64,000 nucleotides of DNA, from positions 1 to 64,000 of the forward strand of contig JBAZXW010000015.1 of NCBI GenBank assembly GCA_041659605.1, in the 5' to 3' direction. Below, piece by piece: positions 43,390 through 53,670 of this stretch. The first letter of the stretch is position 1. Every line of letters begins with the position of its first letter. This DNA is from Solimonas sp041659605 (GTDB taxonomy: Bacteria > Pseudomonadota > Gammaproteobacteria > Nevskiales > Nevskiaceae). The position numbers and the translations under genes are program-made. The notes below the pieces were generated by a model. That model had not been told where the DNA came from. It made no database searches and saw only the letters and a list, made by a program, of their open reading frames with translations.

Positions 43390-43465
43390 TGGCGCTCCTA
43401 CCGGGATTCGAACCCGGGTTTAAGCCTTGAGAGGGCTCCGTCCTAGGCCTCTAGACGATAGGAGC
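43390..43465 (-). tRNA. tRNA-Glu (anticodon CTC)
   Basis: A 76-base cloverleaf with encoded CCA. The acceptor stem pairs GCTCCTA with TAGGAGC, the discriminator base is G, the D-arm region holds CGTCTAGAGGCCTAGG, the anticodon stem GAGCC/GGCTT encloses loop CTCTCAA (anticodon CTC), and the T arm is CCGGGTTCGAATCCCGG. It is read leftward and lies between the stress block and pcnB. Confidence 0.95.
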
Positions 43466-43520
43466 GAGACGCATGCTGCAGCTATCAGGGCTGCAGAAGG
43501 CCGCGTATTATACGCGCCGC

Positions 43521-44903
43521 ATGAACTGGCTCAAGTCTCTGGTTTCAAGAAAAAGGCCTTCCCCCGCCGAAGCCCGCCCCGTCGAAGCCCGGCGTATCCC
43601 CCGGTCGGAACATCCGATCTCCCGATCGCAGTTTCCGCAAGGCACGCTGCGCACGCTGTATGGCCTGAAGGATGCGGGCTATGAGGCGTATGTGGTGGGT
43701 GGCGGGGTGCGCGATCTGCTGGCCGGCGAGGCGCCGAAGGATTTCGACATCGCGACCAACGCGCACCCGGACGAGATCCGCAAGATCTTCCGGTCCTGCC
43801 GCCTGGTCGGGCGTCGTTTCATGATTGCCCATGTCCGCTGGGGTCAGGAGGTCGTCGAGGTCACGACTTTCCGCGGCGTGATCACCGACGAGCACGAGCG
43901 CGACGACACCGGGCGCATCCTCGCCGACAACGAGTACGGCACCCTGGAAACCGACGCGTTCCGGCGCGACTTCACGGTCAACGCGCTTTATTACGACATC
44001 CGCGACTACTCGATCGTCGATCACGTCGGCGGGCTCGAAGACATGCAGCGGCGCGTGATCCGCCTGATCGGCGATCCCGAGACGCGCTACCGCGAGGATC
44101 CGGTGCGCATGCTGCGTGCGGTGCGCATCGCCAACAAGCTGCGCTTCGCGATCGACAAGAAGACCGCCGCGCCGATTGCGTCGCTCGCCGGCCTGCTGCG
44201 CGAGATCCCGCCGGCGCGGCTGTTCGACGAGGTCATCAAGCTGCTGCAGTCGCGCGACGCGGTGGCCAATCTCGACAGCCTGCATACGCACGGCATGCTC
44301 AAGCATCTGCTGCCGATGACGGATGCATCGCTGGGTAACGAGCGCGATGCGGCCTTCATGCACCAGGCCCTGGCGAATACGGCGGAGCGCATCGCCGGCG
44401 ACCAGAGTGTGAGCCCGGCGTTTCTCTACGCGGCATTGCTGTGGCCGGGGGTGGCGAAGGAATACGCACGCCTGACCGAACGTGAAGGGGCGCATGCCAA
44501 CGTCGCGATCGTGCAGGCCTCCGAAAAGGTGCTGGCCCAGGCCATGCACCACGTGATGATCCCGAAACGGTTCTCGCTGCCGATGCGCGAGATCTGGGTG
44601 CTGCAGCCGCGTTTCGAGGCGCGTCAGGGCGGGCGGGCGAAGCGTCTGCTGACGCATCCGCGCTTTCGCGCCGCCTACGATTTTCTGCTGCTGCGCGCCT
44701 CCGTCGGCGAGGTGCCGCAGGAACTGGCCGACTGGTGGACGCGCGCGCAGACCGCCGAGCACCTGCCGCCGGTCCGCGAGCAGGAAGGCGAGGAGCGCGA
44801 GGAAGGCACCGCCGAGGCGCCGCGCAAGAAGCGGCGCCGGCGCCGCGGCGGCCGCAGCCGGCGCGGAGCAGGCGATGCCGGCTCACAGCCGGTCGGGGAA
44901 TGA
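43521..44903 (+). CDS. pcnB: Poly(A) polymerase I
   Basis: A 460-residue class II nucleotidyltransferase that adds poly(A) tails to RNA for decay. The N-terminal catalytic motif is VVGGGVRDLLAGEAPKDFDIATNA with the DxD pair, followed by RRDFTVNALYYD and RYREDPVRMLRAVR. The C terminus is strongly basic (RKKRRRRRGGRSRRG), as in PcnB rather than CCA-adding enzymes. The start MNWLKSLVSRKR is preferred; the longer frame overlaps the tRNA leader. The stop overlaps the folK ATG. Confidence 0.94.
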   Translation: MNWLKSLVSRKRPSPAEARPVEARRIPRSEHPISRSQFPQGTLRTLYGLKDAGYEAYVVGGGVRDLLAGEAPKDFDIATNAHPDEIRKIFRSCRLVGRRFMIAHVRWGQEVVEVTTFRGVITDEHERDDTGRILADNEYGTLETDAFRRDFTVNALYYDIRDYSIVDHVGGLEDMQRRVIRLIGDPETRYREDPVRMLRAVRIANKLRFAIDKKTAAPIASLAGLLREIPPARLFDEVIKLLQSRDAVANLDSLHTHGMLKHLLPMTDASLGNERDAAFMHQALANTAERIAGDQSVSPAFLYAALLWPGVAKEYARLTEREGAHANVAIVQASEKVLAQAMHHVMIPKRFSLPMREIWVLQPRFEARQGGRAKRLLTHPRFRAAYDFLLLRASVGEVPQELADWWTRAQTAEHLPPVREQEGEEREEGTAEAPRKKRRRRRGGRSRRGAGDAGSQPVGE

Positions 44904-45370
44904 GACGCGCCTGGATCGGTCTGGGCGCCAATCTCGGCGATCCGCCGGCGCAACTGCGCACGGCACTGGAACAGATCGCACAGCTGGGCGAGCTGCAGGC
45001 GGTTTCGCCGTTTTACCGTAGCGCGCCGATGGGCCCGGCCGACCAGCCGGAGTACTGCAACGCGGTGTGCCGGCTGGCAACAGCGCTCTCTCCGCTGGAG
45101 CTGATGCGGCAGCTGCTTGCCATCGAGCGGCGCATGGGGCGCATCCGCGGCGCCAAATGGGGGCCGCGCACGATCGACCTGGATCTGCTGCACGTCGACG
45201 GCGAGCGCAGCGACACCGCGGATCTGACCCTGCCGCATCCGGGCATTGCCGAGCGCAACTTCGTGCTGCTGCCTCTGGCCGATCTCGATCCCGATCTGCT
45301 GGTTCCGGGACTCGGGCGCGTAGCGGAGCTGAGCGCACGCGCCGGCCGCGCCGGGCTGGCGCCCTGGTGA
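44900..45370 (+). CDS. folK: 2-amino-4-hydroxy-6-hydroxymethyldihydropteridine diphosphokinase
   Basis: A 156-residue folate-pathway kinase that transfers pyrophosphate from ATP to hydroxymethyldihydropterin. Motifs are WIGLGANLGDP, FYRSAPMGPADQPEYCNAV, RRMGRIRGAKWGPRTIDLDLL and LPHPGIAERNFVLLPL. ATGA overlap with pcnB. In related gammaproteobacteria panB and panC come next; here a reversed ATP-synthase operon intervenes, starting 6 bases after the stop. Confidence 0.95.
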   Translation: MRRAWIGLGANLGDPPAQLRTALEQIAQLGELQAVSPFYRSAPMGPADQPEYCNAVCRLATALSPLELMRQLLAIERRMGRIRGAKWGPRTIDLDLLHVDGERSDTADLTLPHPGIAERNFVLLPLADLDPDLLVPGLGRVAELSARAGRAGLAPW

Positions 45371-45376
45371 GACGGA

Positions 45377-46201
45377 TCACGAGGCGGTCAGCAGGATCAC
45401 CTCGATCTCCTCGATGATTTCCTCCTGGCGCTCCTGATTTTCGCGGCGCTGCAGCGCAACCAGCTGTTCGTCGAGACGGTGGCGCGCGAGGTCCATGTGC
45501 TCCAGTCGGCGCCGGTTCTCCTCGAGCAGCGATTCGTACAGCAGCGCATGCAGCAGCGCGTAGAGGTAATGGTCGGTCAGTGCCGCGAGGCAGTCCGCCG
45601 GCTGCAGATACAGCCGCGGCGGGAATACCGGAATCGAGGGCAACGGCGGTGGTTCCGGTAGCGGGAGCAGCTGGCGGCTCTGAATGCCGTCGGCGCCATG
45701 ATGCAGGACCACCAACCGCAGGGATCGGTCCGCATGCCCGGCGGCCAGGGCGTTGATCGCCGCGAGCAGGCCGGTCAGCACTGCCGGGACTTCGTCGGCG
45801 ACGCTGGGGGCGCGGACGCGTGTCGTCGCTTGCGCCGCGGCAGGCCAGCCGTCGGCGAGCTTGTCGCCGACCAGGATGATGTGCTCGGCCGCCGCATCGG
45901 CCAGATGAGCGACTGCGGCCTGCGAGATGCGCGCGTTGAAGTCGCCGCAGAAGCCGCGTTCGGCGCCGACGACGCAGCAGACCTCGACGTAGGGCGGCTC
46001 GGGCAGCCGCAATGCGGCACGGTGGAACTGCAGCACATCGGCCAGCGCAGTCCCGATTTCCTGGACCGACTCGCGCTGTGCGTCGATCAGCTCGCCGACG
46101 CGGCGCAGCTCGACCAGCGCGAGCCCCTTCATCGCGCCGAGAATCGCGCTGATCTCGCTCAGGCCCGCGATGCGGGCCTGCAGTTCACGCCGCCGGCTCA
46201 T
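45377..46201 (-). CDS. atpG: N-ATPase gamma subunit
   Basis: A 274-residue central-stalk subunit, last gene of the operon. The N terminus (LQARIAGLSEISAILGAMKGLALVEL) and C terminus (ALLYESLLEENRRRLEHMDLARHRLDEQL) are the paired helices of the rotor shaft. It diverges strongly from standard F-type gamma, as usual for N-ATPases. The ATG at 46201 overlaps atpA by 17 bases. Confidence 0.85.
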   Translation of the reverse strand: MSRRRELQARIAGLSEISAILGAMKGLALVELRRVGELIDAQRESVQEIGTALADVLQFHRAALRLPEPPYVEVCCVVGAERGFCGDFNARISQAAVAHLADAAAEHIILVGDKLADGWPAAAQATTRVRAPSVADEVPAVLTGLLAAINALAAGHADRSLRLVVLHHGADGIQSRQLLPLPEPPPLPSIPVFPPRLYLQPADCLAALTDHYLYALLHALLYESLLEENRRRLEHMDLARHRLDEQLVALQRRENQERQEEIIEEIEVILLTAS

Positions 46202-47669
46202 CGCCGAGCCCGATCCATGCGCGCACTGCACGGCTCCACTGGTCGCGCTCGGCCTCCAGCGAGGGATGGCCGTCCGCGGGACCGCTGCGCAGGTGTGCGA
46301 GCGCCTGCGGCAGCACGGCGTCGCCGAGGCCGTCCAGCAGTCCGTCGTTGTAGGCGACGAGCCAGGCCAGCTGCTCGGCGATCGACAGCGGGTCGAGCTG
46401 GGCCTGGCGCAGGATTTCGCGCAGCAGACGCCCGCGCGCGATGCGCTGCTCCATTGCCGGGTCGAGATGCGCGCCGAAGCGGGTGAACACCTCCAGTTCG
46501 AGGAACTGCAGGTAGTCGAGTTTCATCCGCCCCGCCTCGCGCTTGATCGCCGCATCCTGGGCCTTGCCGCCGATGCGGGACACCGAGCGCGCGATGTCGA
46601 TCGCCGGTCGCGTGCCGCGCGCGAACAGGGCGGCGTCGAACAGGATCTGGCCATCGGTGATCGAGATCAGATTGGTCGGGATGTACGCGGCGATCTCCCC
46701 CTGTTGGGTCTCGACGATCGGCAGCGCGGTCATGCTGCCGCCGCCGCGGCTCGCCGCCAGGCAGGTCGAGCGTTCGAGCAAGCGTGCATGCAGATAGAAG
46801 ATGTCGCCCGGATAGGCCTCGCGTCCCGGCGGTCGCCGCAGCAGCAGCGAGAGCTCGCGGTAGGTGCGAGCATGCATCGACAGATCGTCGTAGACGATCA
46901 GCGTGTCGTGGCCGTCGAGTGCCCAGGCTTCGGCAATCGCGCAGCCGGCGAACGGCGAAAGGTACTGCAGCCCGGGCGCCGCGCTGGCCTCGGCAACGAC
47001 CAACGTGGTGTGCGCGAGCGCACCCGTGCGTCTGAGCACGTCGATCGTGCGGATGACCGACGAGCGTTTCTGCCCGATCAGCACATAGACGCAGCGGACC
47101 TGCTTGCCGATCTGATTGACGACGATGTCGAGCGCCAGCGCGCTCTTGCCGGTGCCGTTGTCGCCGATCAGCAGCTGGCGCTGGCCCTTGCCGATCGGCA
47201 GCAGCGTGTCGACGATCTTGACGCCGCTGTACAGCGGGCGCGTGATGAAATCGCGGTCGACGATCGGCGGCGACGGCGCGTCGAGAGCGTGCAGGCTTGT
47301 CGTGTGCGCCGGCGGCTTGCCGTCGAGCGGCTGGCCGAGCGGATCGACGACGCGGCCGAGCAGCGCGTCGCCGACGCCGATCTCGAGCCGGCGCCCGGGC
47401 AGTTGCGCAATGACGCCGGCGCGCAGCTGCGGCGTCTGGCGCAGCAGCACCGTGCCGATCAGGCCGGACGACAGCTGGAATACGACGGCCTGGCTGCCGT
47501 CTTCGAATTCCACGAGTTCGTCGATGCGCGCCGACGGCAGGCCCTCGATCCAGGCGATGCCGTCGCCGACCGAAGTGACGTGGCCGCGTTCGACGACGCG
47601 CAGGCCGAAGCGGTAGGCGGCAAGCACCGCCGCCCGTGCGTCGATCGGCGTCAGCGCCTCAGCGTCCAT
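46185..47669 (-). CDS. atpA: N-ATPase alpha subunit
   Basis: A 494-residue non-catalytic hexamer subunit with Walker A GDNGTGKSALALD, YVLIGQKRSS, LIVYDDLSMHARTYRELSLL and the arginine-finger region ALPIVETQQGEIAAYIPTN...ISITDGQ...SVSRIGGKAQ. The ATG at 47669 lies 11 bases inside the end of atpF. Sequence and gene order match N-ATPases rather than the housekeeping F-type enzyme. Confidence 0.92.
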   Translation of the reverse strand: MDAEALTPIDARAAVLAAYRFGLRVVERGHVTSVGDGIAWIEGLPSARIDELVEFEDGSQAVVFQLSSGLIGTVLLRQTPQLRAGVIAQLPGRRLEIGVGDALLGRVVDPLGQPLDGKPPAHTTSLHALDAPSPPIVDRDFITRPLYSGVKIVDTLLPIGKGQRQLLIGDNGTGKSALALDIVVNQIGKQVRCVYVLIGQKRSSVIRTIDVLRRTGALAHTTLVVAEASAAPGLQYLSPFAGCAIAEAWALDGHDTLIVYDDLSMHARTYRELSLLLRRPPGREAYPGDIFYLHARLLERSTCLAASRGGGSMTALPIVETQQGEIAAYIPTNLISITDGQILFDAALFARGTRPAIDIARSVSRIGGKAQDAAIKREAGRMKLDYLQFLELEVFTRFGAHLDPAMEQRIARGRLLREILRQAQLDPLSIAEQLAWLVAYNDGLLDGLGDAVLPQALAHLRSGPADGHPSLEAERDQWSRAVRAWIGLGDEPAA

Positions 47670-48405
47670 CGCCAGACGAGTGACGGAAGTGCGCGAGTTC
47701 GTCCGCAAGAGAGGCCTGCAGCACCCACGGACCCAGCGCGATGCGCAGGCCGCCGAGCAGATCTGGATCGACGCGGCGGATCGCGTGCGTCTTGGTGCCG
47801 AGGTGGGTGCCGAGCGCGTCGCGCAACTGAGCGTAGCGCGCGTCCGGCAGCGGGTGCGCGCTGCAGATGTCGAGAGTGGCGTCCGATTGCGCCGCGTCGA
47901 CCAGGCGCGCTTTCTGTTCCGGGTCCAGTGCTGCGAGGTCGTCGATCACGACTTCGGCGATGCGCGCGTCCAGCTCCGGGCCGGACAGGCGCTCCAGCAC
48001 CCGGGCGGCGAGCTGCAGACCCTGCTCGGCCGCGCGCGCCTCCAGGGTGCGGCACTGCTCCAGCTGACGGCGCTCCTGCACCGCCTGTTGCTTCGCACGC
48101 TCGGCGTCGAGTGCCGTGCGCAGCGCGGCGAGCTGTTTGTCGCGCTCCGCCACCAGTTCGGCGGCGAGTTGCGCGCGGCTGGATTCGCGCTCGCGGTCCC
48201 AGTCCTTCATGCGGTTCTCGTACTGCGCCTGCAGATCGCGTGCCGCGTCCGCCTGCGTCTGAGCCTGCGCGATGGTCGCGGCGACGGCGGACTGGCGGCG
48301 GGCAATGGCTTCGCGCACGGGCTTGAAGAAAAAGCGGCGCAGCACCCACAGCAGGACCAGGAAGTTGATGATCTCCAGCGCGAAGGTCGTGGCGTCGATC
48401 TGCAT
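47659..48405 (-). CDS. atpF: N-ATPase subunit b with delta-like C terminus
   Basis: A 248-residue peripheral-stalk subunit, much longer than a normal b (about 156). One N-terminal membrane helix (FALEIINFLVLLWVLRRFFF) leads into a long coiled coil. The last 40 residues (DPDLLGGLRIALGPWVLQASLADEL) resemble the C terminus of delta. No separate atpH is present, so this protein probably replaces both. Confidence 0.88.
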   Translation of the reverse strand: MQIDATTFALEIINFLVLLWVLRRFFFKPVREAIARRQSAVAATIAQAQTQADAARDLQAQYENRMKDWDRERESSRAQLAAELVAERDKQLAALRTALDAERAKQQAVQERRQLEQCRTLEARAAEQGLQLAARVLERLSGPELDARIAEVVIDDLAALDPEQKARLVDAAQSDATLDICSAHPLPDARYAQLRDALGTHLGTKTHAIRRVDPDLLGGLRIALGPWVLQASLADELAHFRHSSGDGR

Positions 48406-48416
48406 GGCGTGCCCCG

Positions 48417-48683
48417 CTACTTCAAGAGATAGGCGAGCAGCGGATTGCGGAACAGCACGATCAGCACGACGACCAGCACGTAGATCGCCAGCGATTCGAT
48501 CATCGCCAGGCCGATGAACAGGGTGCGCGTGATCGACTTTTCCGCTTCCGGCTGGCGTGCGAGCGCGTCGATCGCCTGGCTGATCGCACGGCCCATGGCC
48601 AGCGCCGGCAGCATCACGCCCAGCGCGATCGCCAGCAGCGCAACGACGGTGGAGAGCAGCGCGAACCAGGTCATGTCGTTCAT
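48417..48683 (-). CDS. atpE: N-ATPase ring subunit c
   Basis: An 88-residue two-helix hairpin with the polar loop ARQPE. The ion-carrying Glu63 lies in AMIESLAIY, which also supplies Ser64 and Tyr68, residues used in Na+-type rings. In helix 1 the position equal to Gln32 of the Ilyobacter Na+ ring is Met30 (LPALAMGRAISQ), which cannot coordinate Na+ through its side chain. Ion choice is therefore unclear. Confidence 0.92.
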   Translation of the reverse strand: MNDMTWFALLSTVVALLAIALGVMLPALAMGRAISQAIDALARQPEAEKSITRTLFIGLAMIESLAIYVLVVVLIVLFRNPLLAYLLK

Positions 48684-48690
48684 GGGAGTC

Positions 48691-49371
48691 TCATGGGGTA
48701 TCGGGGGTCATGGGGATCGCAGCGCGTCGCGACTGGATGGCGCCGGCGATGTAGACCAGCGCGAGCATGCCGAAGATGTAGGCCTGGACCAGCGCCTCTA
48801 CGATGTGCAGCAGCAGCAGCGGCACCGGCACCAGCAGGCCGCCCACCATCAGCACCAGCAGCGCTGCGATTTCCAGGCTCATGATGTTGCCGAACAGGCG
48901 CACCGCGAGCGACACCGTGCGCGTCAGTTCGCCGACGATGTGGAATGGCAGCAGCAACAGACTGGGTTCGGCGTAGTGACGCAGGTGCGCCCACAGCCCG
49001 GCACTGCGGATGCCGAAGGCGTGCACCGACAGGAACACCAGCAGCGCGAGCGCAGCGGTCAGCGACAGGTCGTCGGTCGGAGAGGACAGGCCCGGCACGA
49101 TGCCGGTGAGGTTGGCGACGACGAGGAAGATCCACAGCGTGCCGATCCAGTCGGCGAGCCCGGCGGGCGCGTCGGCCAGCGTCGAGTGCACGGCGTCGTC
49201 GATCGCCGCGACGACGCCTTCGAGTGCCGACTGCCATGGCCCGGGCGCGTGGCGCATGCGGCGCGTACCGAGCACGGCCAGCGCGCCAAGGACGACGATC
49301 AGGCCCCAGGTCGTCACGACGGTTCGCGAGATCGGCAAGGCGCCGAGATGGAACAGGATCAACGGGTCCAT
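48691..49371 (-). CDS. atpB: N-ATPase subunit a
   Basis: A 226-residue membrane subunit forming the ion half-channels. The essential Arg lies in VSLAVRLFGNIMSLEI; LHIVEALVQAYIFGMLALVYIAGA is the conserved last helix with Gln and Tyr. The ATG overlaps the AtpQ stop by 1 base. The short N terminus is typical of N-ATPases. Confidence 0.9.
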   Translation of the reverse strand: MDPLILFHLGALPISRTVVTTWGLIVVLGALAVLGTRRMRHAPGPWQSALEGVVAAIDDAVHSTLADAPAGLADWIGTLWIFLVVANLTGIVPGLSSPTDDLSLTAALALLVFLSVHAFGIRSAGLWAHLRHYAEPSLLLLPFHIVGELTRTVSLAVRLFGNIMSLEIAALLVLMVGGLLVPVPLLLLHIVEALVQAYIFGMLALVYIAGAIQSRRAAIPMTPDTP

Positions 49372-49655
49372 CACGGATGCTCGCGGATGTAGAGATAGAC
49401 GTTGATCACACCGACGCACAGACCGAGCAAGATCAGGCTGACCGTCCAGCGCGACGAGTAGCTGTCGGCCAGTCCGTCCAGCCAGAGGCCGAGGTAGGCC
49501 AGCCCGATCACCGGCAGCACGAACAGCAGCCCGAGCGTGCCGAGAAACACGGTCTGTCCGAGGACGGTCTGGCGCTCGATTTTTGCGCGGCGCGTGCGTT
49601 GCGCCTGGCGTTCCACCTCTCGTCGCAACCGATGGTTGTCGGGCTGGAGGCTCAT
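49371..49655 (-). CDS. atpQ: AtpQ-like assembly/accessory membrane protein
   Basis: A 94-residue protein with a basic cytosolic N terminus (REVERQAQRTRRAKIERQ) and two membrane helices. The segment GLAYLGLWLDG is typical of AtpI/AtpQ proteins, which help build or stabilise the c ring. In the canonical N-ATPase order atpQ is followed by atpR, a second small membrane protein; here atpB follows at once. Confidence 0.82.
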   Translation of the reverse strand: MSLQPDNHRLRREVERQAQRTRRAKIERQTVLGQTVFLGTLGLLFVLPVIGLAYLGLWLDGLADSYSSRWTVSLILLGLCVGVINVYLYIREHP

Positions 49656-49662
49656 GGCAGGG

Positions 49663-50058
49663 TCATGGCCGGGCGATCCGCGACAGGCGCCGCGACATTT
49701 CGCGCTCGAGGCGTGAGAGGTGGTCCTTGAGCACGCCCAGCCGGCGTTCGTCGGCGCGCAACTCGTCTTCGAGTGCCTGGTTGATGCGCTCGAAGTCCGT
49801 GCCCTGAAGATAGCGGCGCGTGGTGATGCTCAGGTGGTTGCTGCGGAAGCTCAGCACCGCGCCGGGCAGCGCCACGTAGTGCCACTCCGGCGCATCGGTG
49901 CGGTAGCGCGCCAGGCCGTAGTCGAGCACCGTGACCAGGCGCGCATGCTGCGGCAGCAGGCCGAACCAGCCGCTGGCGTCCTCGCCGATGAAGTGGGTCA
50001 CGCCGTCGATGCGCTCGCGCCGCGTCGCGCTGCACAGGTGCAGGCTGAAGCTGCTCAT
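49663..50058 (-). CDS. atpC: N-ATPase epsilon subunit
   Basis: A 131-residue protein with the beta-sandwich of epsilon (GEDASGWFGLLPQHARLVTVL, ALPGAVLSFRSN) and two C-terminal helices (INQALEDELRADERRLGVLKD). The ATG is preceded by GGGAG. About 100 bases separate it from atpD, including a perfect TTTGCGC-TGC-GCGCAAA stem. Confidence 0.87.
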   Translation of the reverse strand: MSSFSLHLCSATRRERIDGVTHFIGEDASGWFGLLPQHARLVTVLDYGLARYRTDAPEWHYVALPGAVLSFRSNHLSITTRRYLQGTDFERINQALEDELRADERRLGVLKDHLSRLEREMSRRLSRIARP

Positions 50059-50155
50059 GCTCCCACCCTTTCGCAAATCCGAGGGCGGCATGCACGCATG
50101 AGTGAGCACGCTCCCGCACCCGTTTGCGCTGCGCGCAAAACACCGTGTCGCGCGC

Positions 50156-51538
<1,383 letters not shown>

Positions 51539-51700
51539 CAGAGGCGGCGAAACGATCTCCCCGAGGCGGTCTCAAGACCCTCGCATTCTCAAGGCTGGCG
51601 CGGCGCAACCCATTGATCTGCGTCAAGCATCCGCCGCAAGGGTCCGCCGGGAGGGCGCTGCCCTTTGTTATAGTCGCGCCCTCTTCGCCGGGGCCCGTCC

Positions 51701-52522
51701 ATGGACACCGCTAAACCCGTCAACATTGCCGAGCTGCGCCGCATGCGTGCGGCGGGCGAGAAGATCGCATGCCTGACCTGCTACGACGCGAGCTTCGCGC
51801 TGGTCGAGGATCGCGCCGGGGTCGACGTCGTGCTCATCGGCGATTCTCTGGGCATGGTGATCCACGGCGGCAAGACGACCACGCCGGTGACGGTCGACCA
51901 GATCGTCTATCACTCGAAGTGCGTGGCGCCGCATCTGCAGCGCGCGTTCCTGATCGCCGACCTGCCGTTCCTGTCGTACGCGACGCTGGAGCGCGCGCTC
52001 GACGCCTCGCAGCGCGTGATGCAGGAGGGCGGGGCGAAGATGGTCAAGCTCGAAGGCGGACGCGAGCAGGCCAGCATCGTCGAGTACCTGTCGGTCCGCG
52101 GCGTGCCGGTGTGCGCGCACCTGGGTCTGCAGCCGCAGTTCATCCACAAGATGGGCGCGTTCAAGGTACAGGGGCGCGACGACGCCGGTGCCGAGGCGAT
52201 GGTGCACGATGCGCATGTGCTCGTCGAAGCCGGCGCCGACCTGCTGCTGCTCGAATGCATACCGGCGCCACTGGGCAAGCGTATCGCCGAGGCGTCACCG
52301 GTGCCGGTGATCGGCATCGGCGCGGGTCACGACGTCGACGGCCAGATCCTGGTGCTGCACGACATCCTGCACATCTCGCCGACGGTCACGCTCGGCCGCA
52401 CGCCGCGCTTCGTGAAAAACTACATGCAAGGTGCACCGGATATCGAGTCGGCGATTCGCGCGTACGTCGCGGAAGTGAAGTCCGGCGCGTACCCGGCGCC
52501 CGAGCACTGCTTCGCATCGTAG
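51701..52522 (+). CDS. panB: 3-methyl-2-oxobutanoate hydroxymethyltransferase
   Basis: A 273-residue pantothenate-pathway enzyme that adds a hydroxymethyl group from methylenetetrahydrofolate to ketoisovalerate. Motifs include CLTCYDASFA, GDSLGMVIHG, KLEGG, CAHLGLQPQ and GIGAGHDVDGQILVLHD. Length is typical. It is the first pan gene after the inserted ATPase operon. Confidence 0.95.
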   Translation: MDTAKPVNIAELRRMRAAGEKIACLTCYDASFALVEDRAGVDVVLIGDSLGMVIHGGKTTTPVTVDQIVYHSKCVAPHLQRAFLIADLPFLSYATLERALDASQRVMQEGGAKMVKLEGGREQASIVEYLSVRGVPVCAHLGLQPQFIHKMGAFKVQGRDDAGAEAMVHDAHVLVEAGADLLLLECIPAPLGKRIAEASPVPVIGIGAGHDVDGQILVLHDILHISPTVTLGRTPRFVKNYMQGAPDIESAIRAYVAEVKSGAYPAPEHCFAS

Positions 52523-52526
52523 TGGC

Positions 52527-52704
52527 GTGAGTCAGAAATTCACATTGGCTCTCCGTTCGCCCCGAGTGCCGCGCCGAATGGCGCGGTGTATCGAGGGGCC
52601 CGGCAGTGTCTCGATACGCCGCTTGCCTCGATACGTTTCGCTGCGCGAAACACTCGGCACGAACGGGCCGGCTACTCGACACGAACGGGACAGAGTTGTT
52701 CAAC
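52527..52704 (-). repeat. Interspersed repeat, copy B
   Basis: The reverse complement of copy A (13130-13267), largely identical over the shared parts, with an extra internal segment of about 50 bases (including CGTTTCGCTGCGCGAAAC). It fills most of the panB-panC gap. Confidence 0.85.
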
Positions 52705-52738
52705 AACCTGGTGACTCAGAGCCGCAGGTACGGACGAC

Positions 52739-53587
52739 GTGATCACCGTACACACCGTTGCTGAGCTGCGCGCGCAACTCGGCGCCTGGCGCAAGGCCGG
52801 CGAGCGCATCGCCTTCGCGCCGACGATGGGCAACCTGCACCGCGGCCATCTGCGACTGATGGAGCAGGGCCGGCAGCGCGCCGAGCGCGTCGTCGCCAGC
52901 GTGTTCGTCAACCCGCTGCAGTTCGGCCCGAACGAAGATTTCGAGCGCTATCCGCGCACGTTGGCGCAGGACCAGGCGGCACTCGAAAGCGCCGGTGTCG
53001 ATCTGCTGTTCGCGCCCTCGGTCGCCGAGATGTATCCGCAGGGGCGCGACGGTCTGACGACGATCCGCGTCTCCGGGGTCACCGAAGTGCTCGAAGGCGC
53101 CTTCCGGCCGGGGCATTTCGACGGCGTCGCCACGGTCGTCAACATTCTCTTCAACCTGGTGCAGCCGGATGCCGCACTGTTCGGCGAGAAGGATTACCAG
53201 CAGCTGGCGGTGATCCGGCGCATGGTGACCGACCTGCGCATGCCGCTGCAGATTGTCGGCGTGCCGACCGAGCGTGATGCCGACGGCTTGGCGCTGTCGT
53301 CGCGCAACCAATACCTGACTCCGCCGGAGCGCGCGCGGGCGGGCGAAATCCATCGCAGCCTGATGGCCGTTGCCGAAGCGCTGACGAACGGCCGCCGCGA
53401 CTTCGATACTCTCTCAGAAGAGCAATGCAGCCGTTTGAATATGCAAGGGTTTAATGTCCAGTATCTGGTCGTCCGTCGGCCCGACCTGAGCGCTCCGGCA
53501 GCGGCCGATTCGGCGTTCGTCGTCCTCGTTGCGGCGAAGCTGGGGAACACGCGGCTGATCGACAACGTCCAAGTGATGCCAGGGTGA
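52739..53587 (+). CDS. panC: Pantothenate synthetase
   Basis: A 282-residue ligase joining pantoate and beta-alanine with ATP. Family motifs: FAPTMGNLHRGHLRLM (HxGH), FVNPLQFGPNEDFERYPRT, LFGEKDYQQLAVIRRMV and LSSRNQYL. The start is a GTG with only weak upstream signal, because the repeat abuts it. Confidence 0.94.
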   Translation: MITVHTVAELRAQLGAWRKAGERIAFAPTMGNLHRGHLRLMEQGRQRAERVVASVFVNPLQFGPNEDFERYPRTLAQDQAALESAGVDLLFAPSVAEMYPQGRDGLTTIRVSGVTEVLEGAFRPGHFDGVATVVNILFNLVQPDAALFGEKDYQQLAVIRRMVTDLRMPLQIVGVPTERDADGLALSSRNQYLTPPERARAGEIHRSLMAVAEALTNGRRDFDTLSEEQCSRLNMQGFNVQYLVVRRPDLSAPAAADSAFVVLVAAKLGNTRLIDNVQVMPG

Positions 53588-53670
53588 ATGTGAGAGGAAT
53601 TTGATGCACTGCGGAATTGCCGTTAGACTCCGCCACCTTTGCAGTTTGTGACTCCGGTCACTGTTCACGG

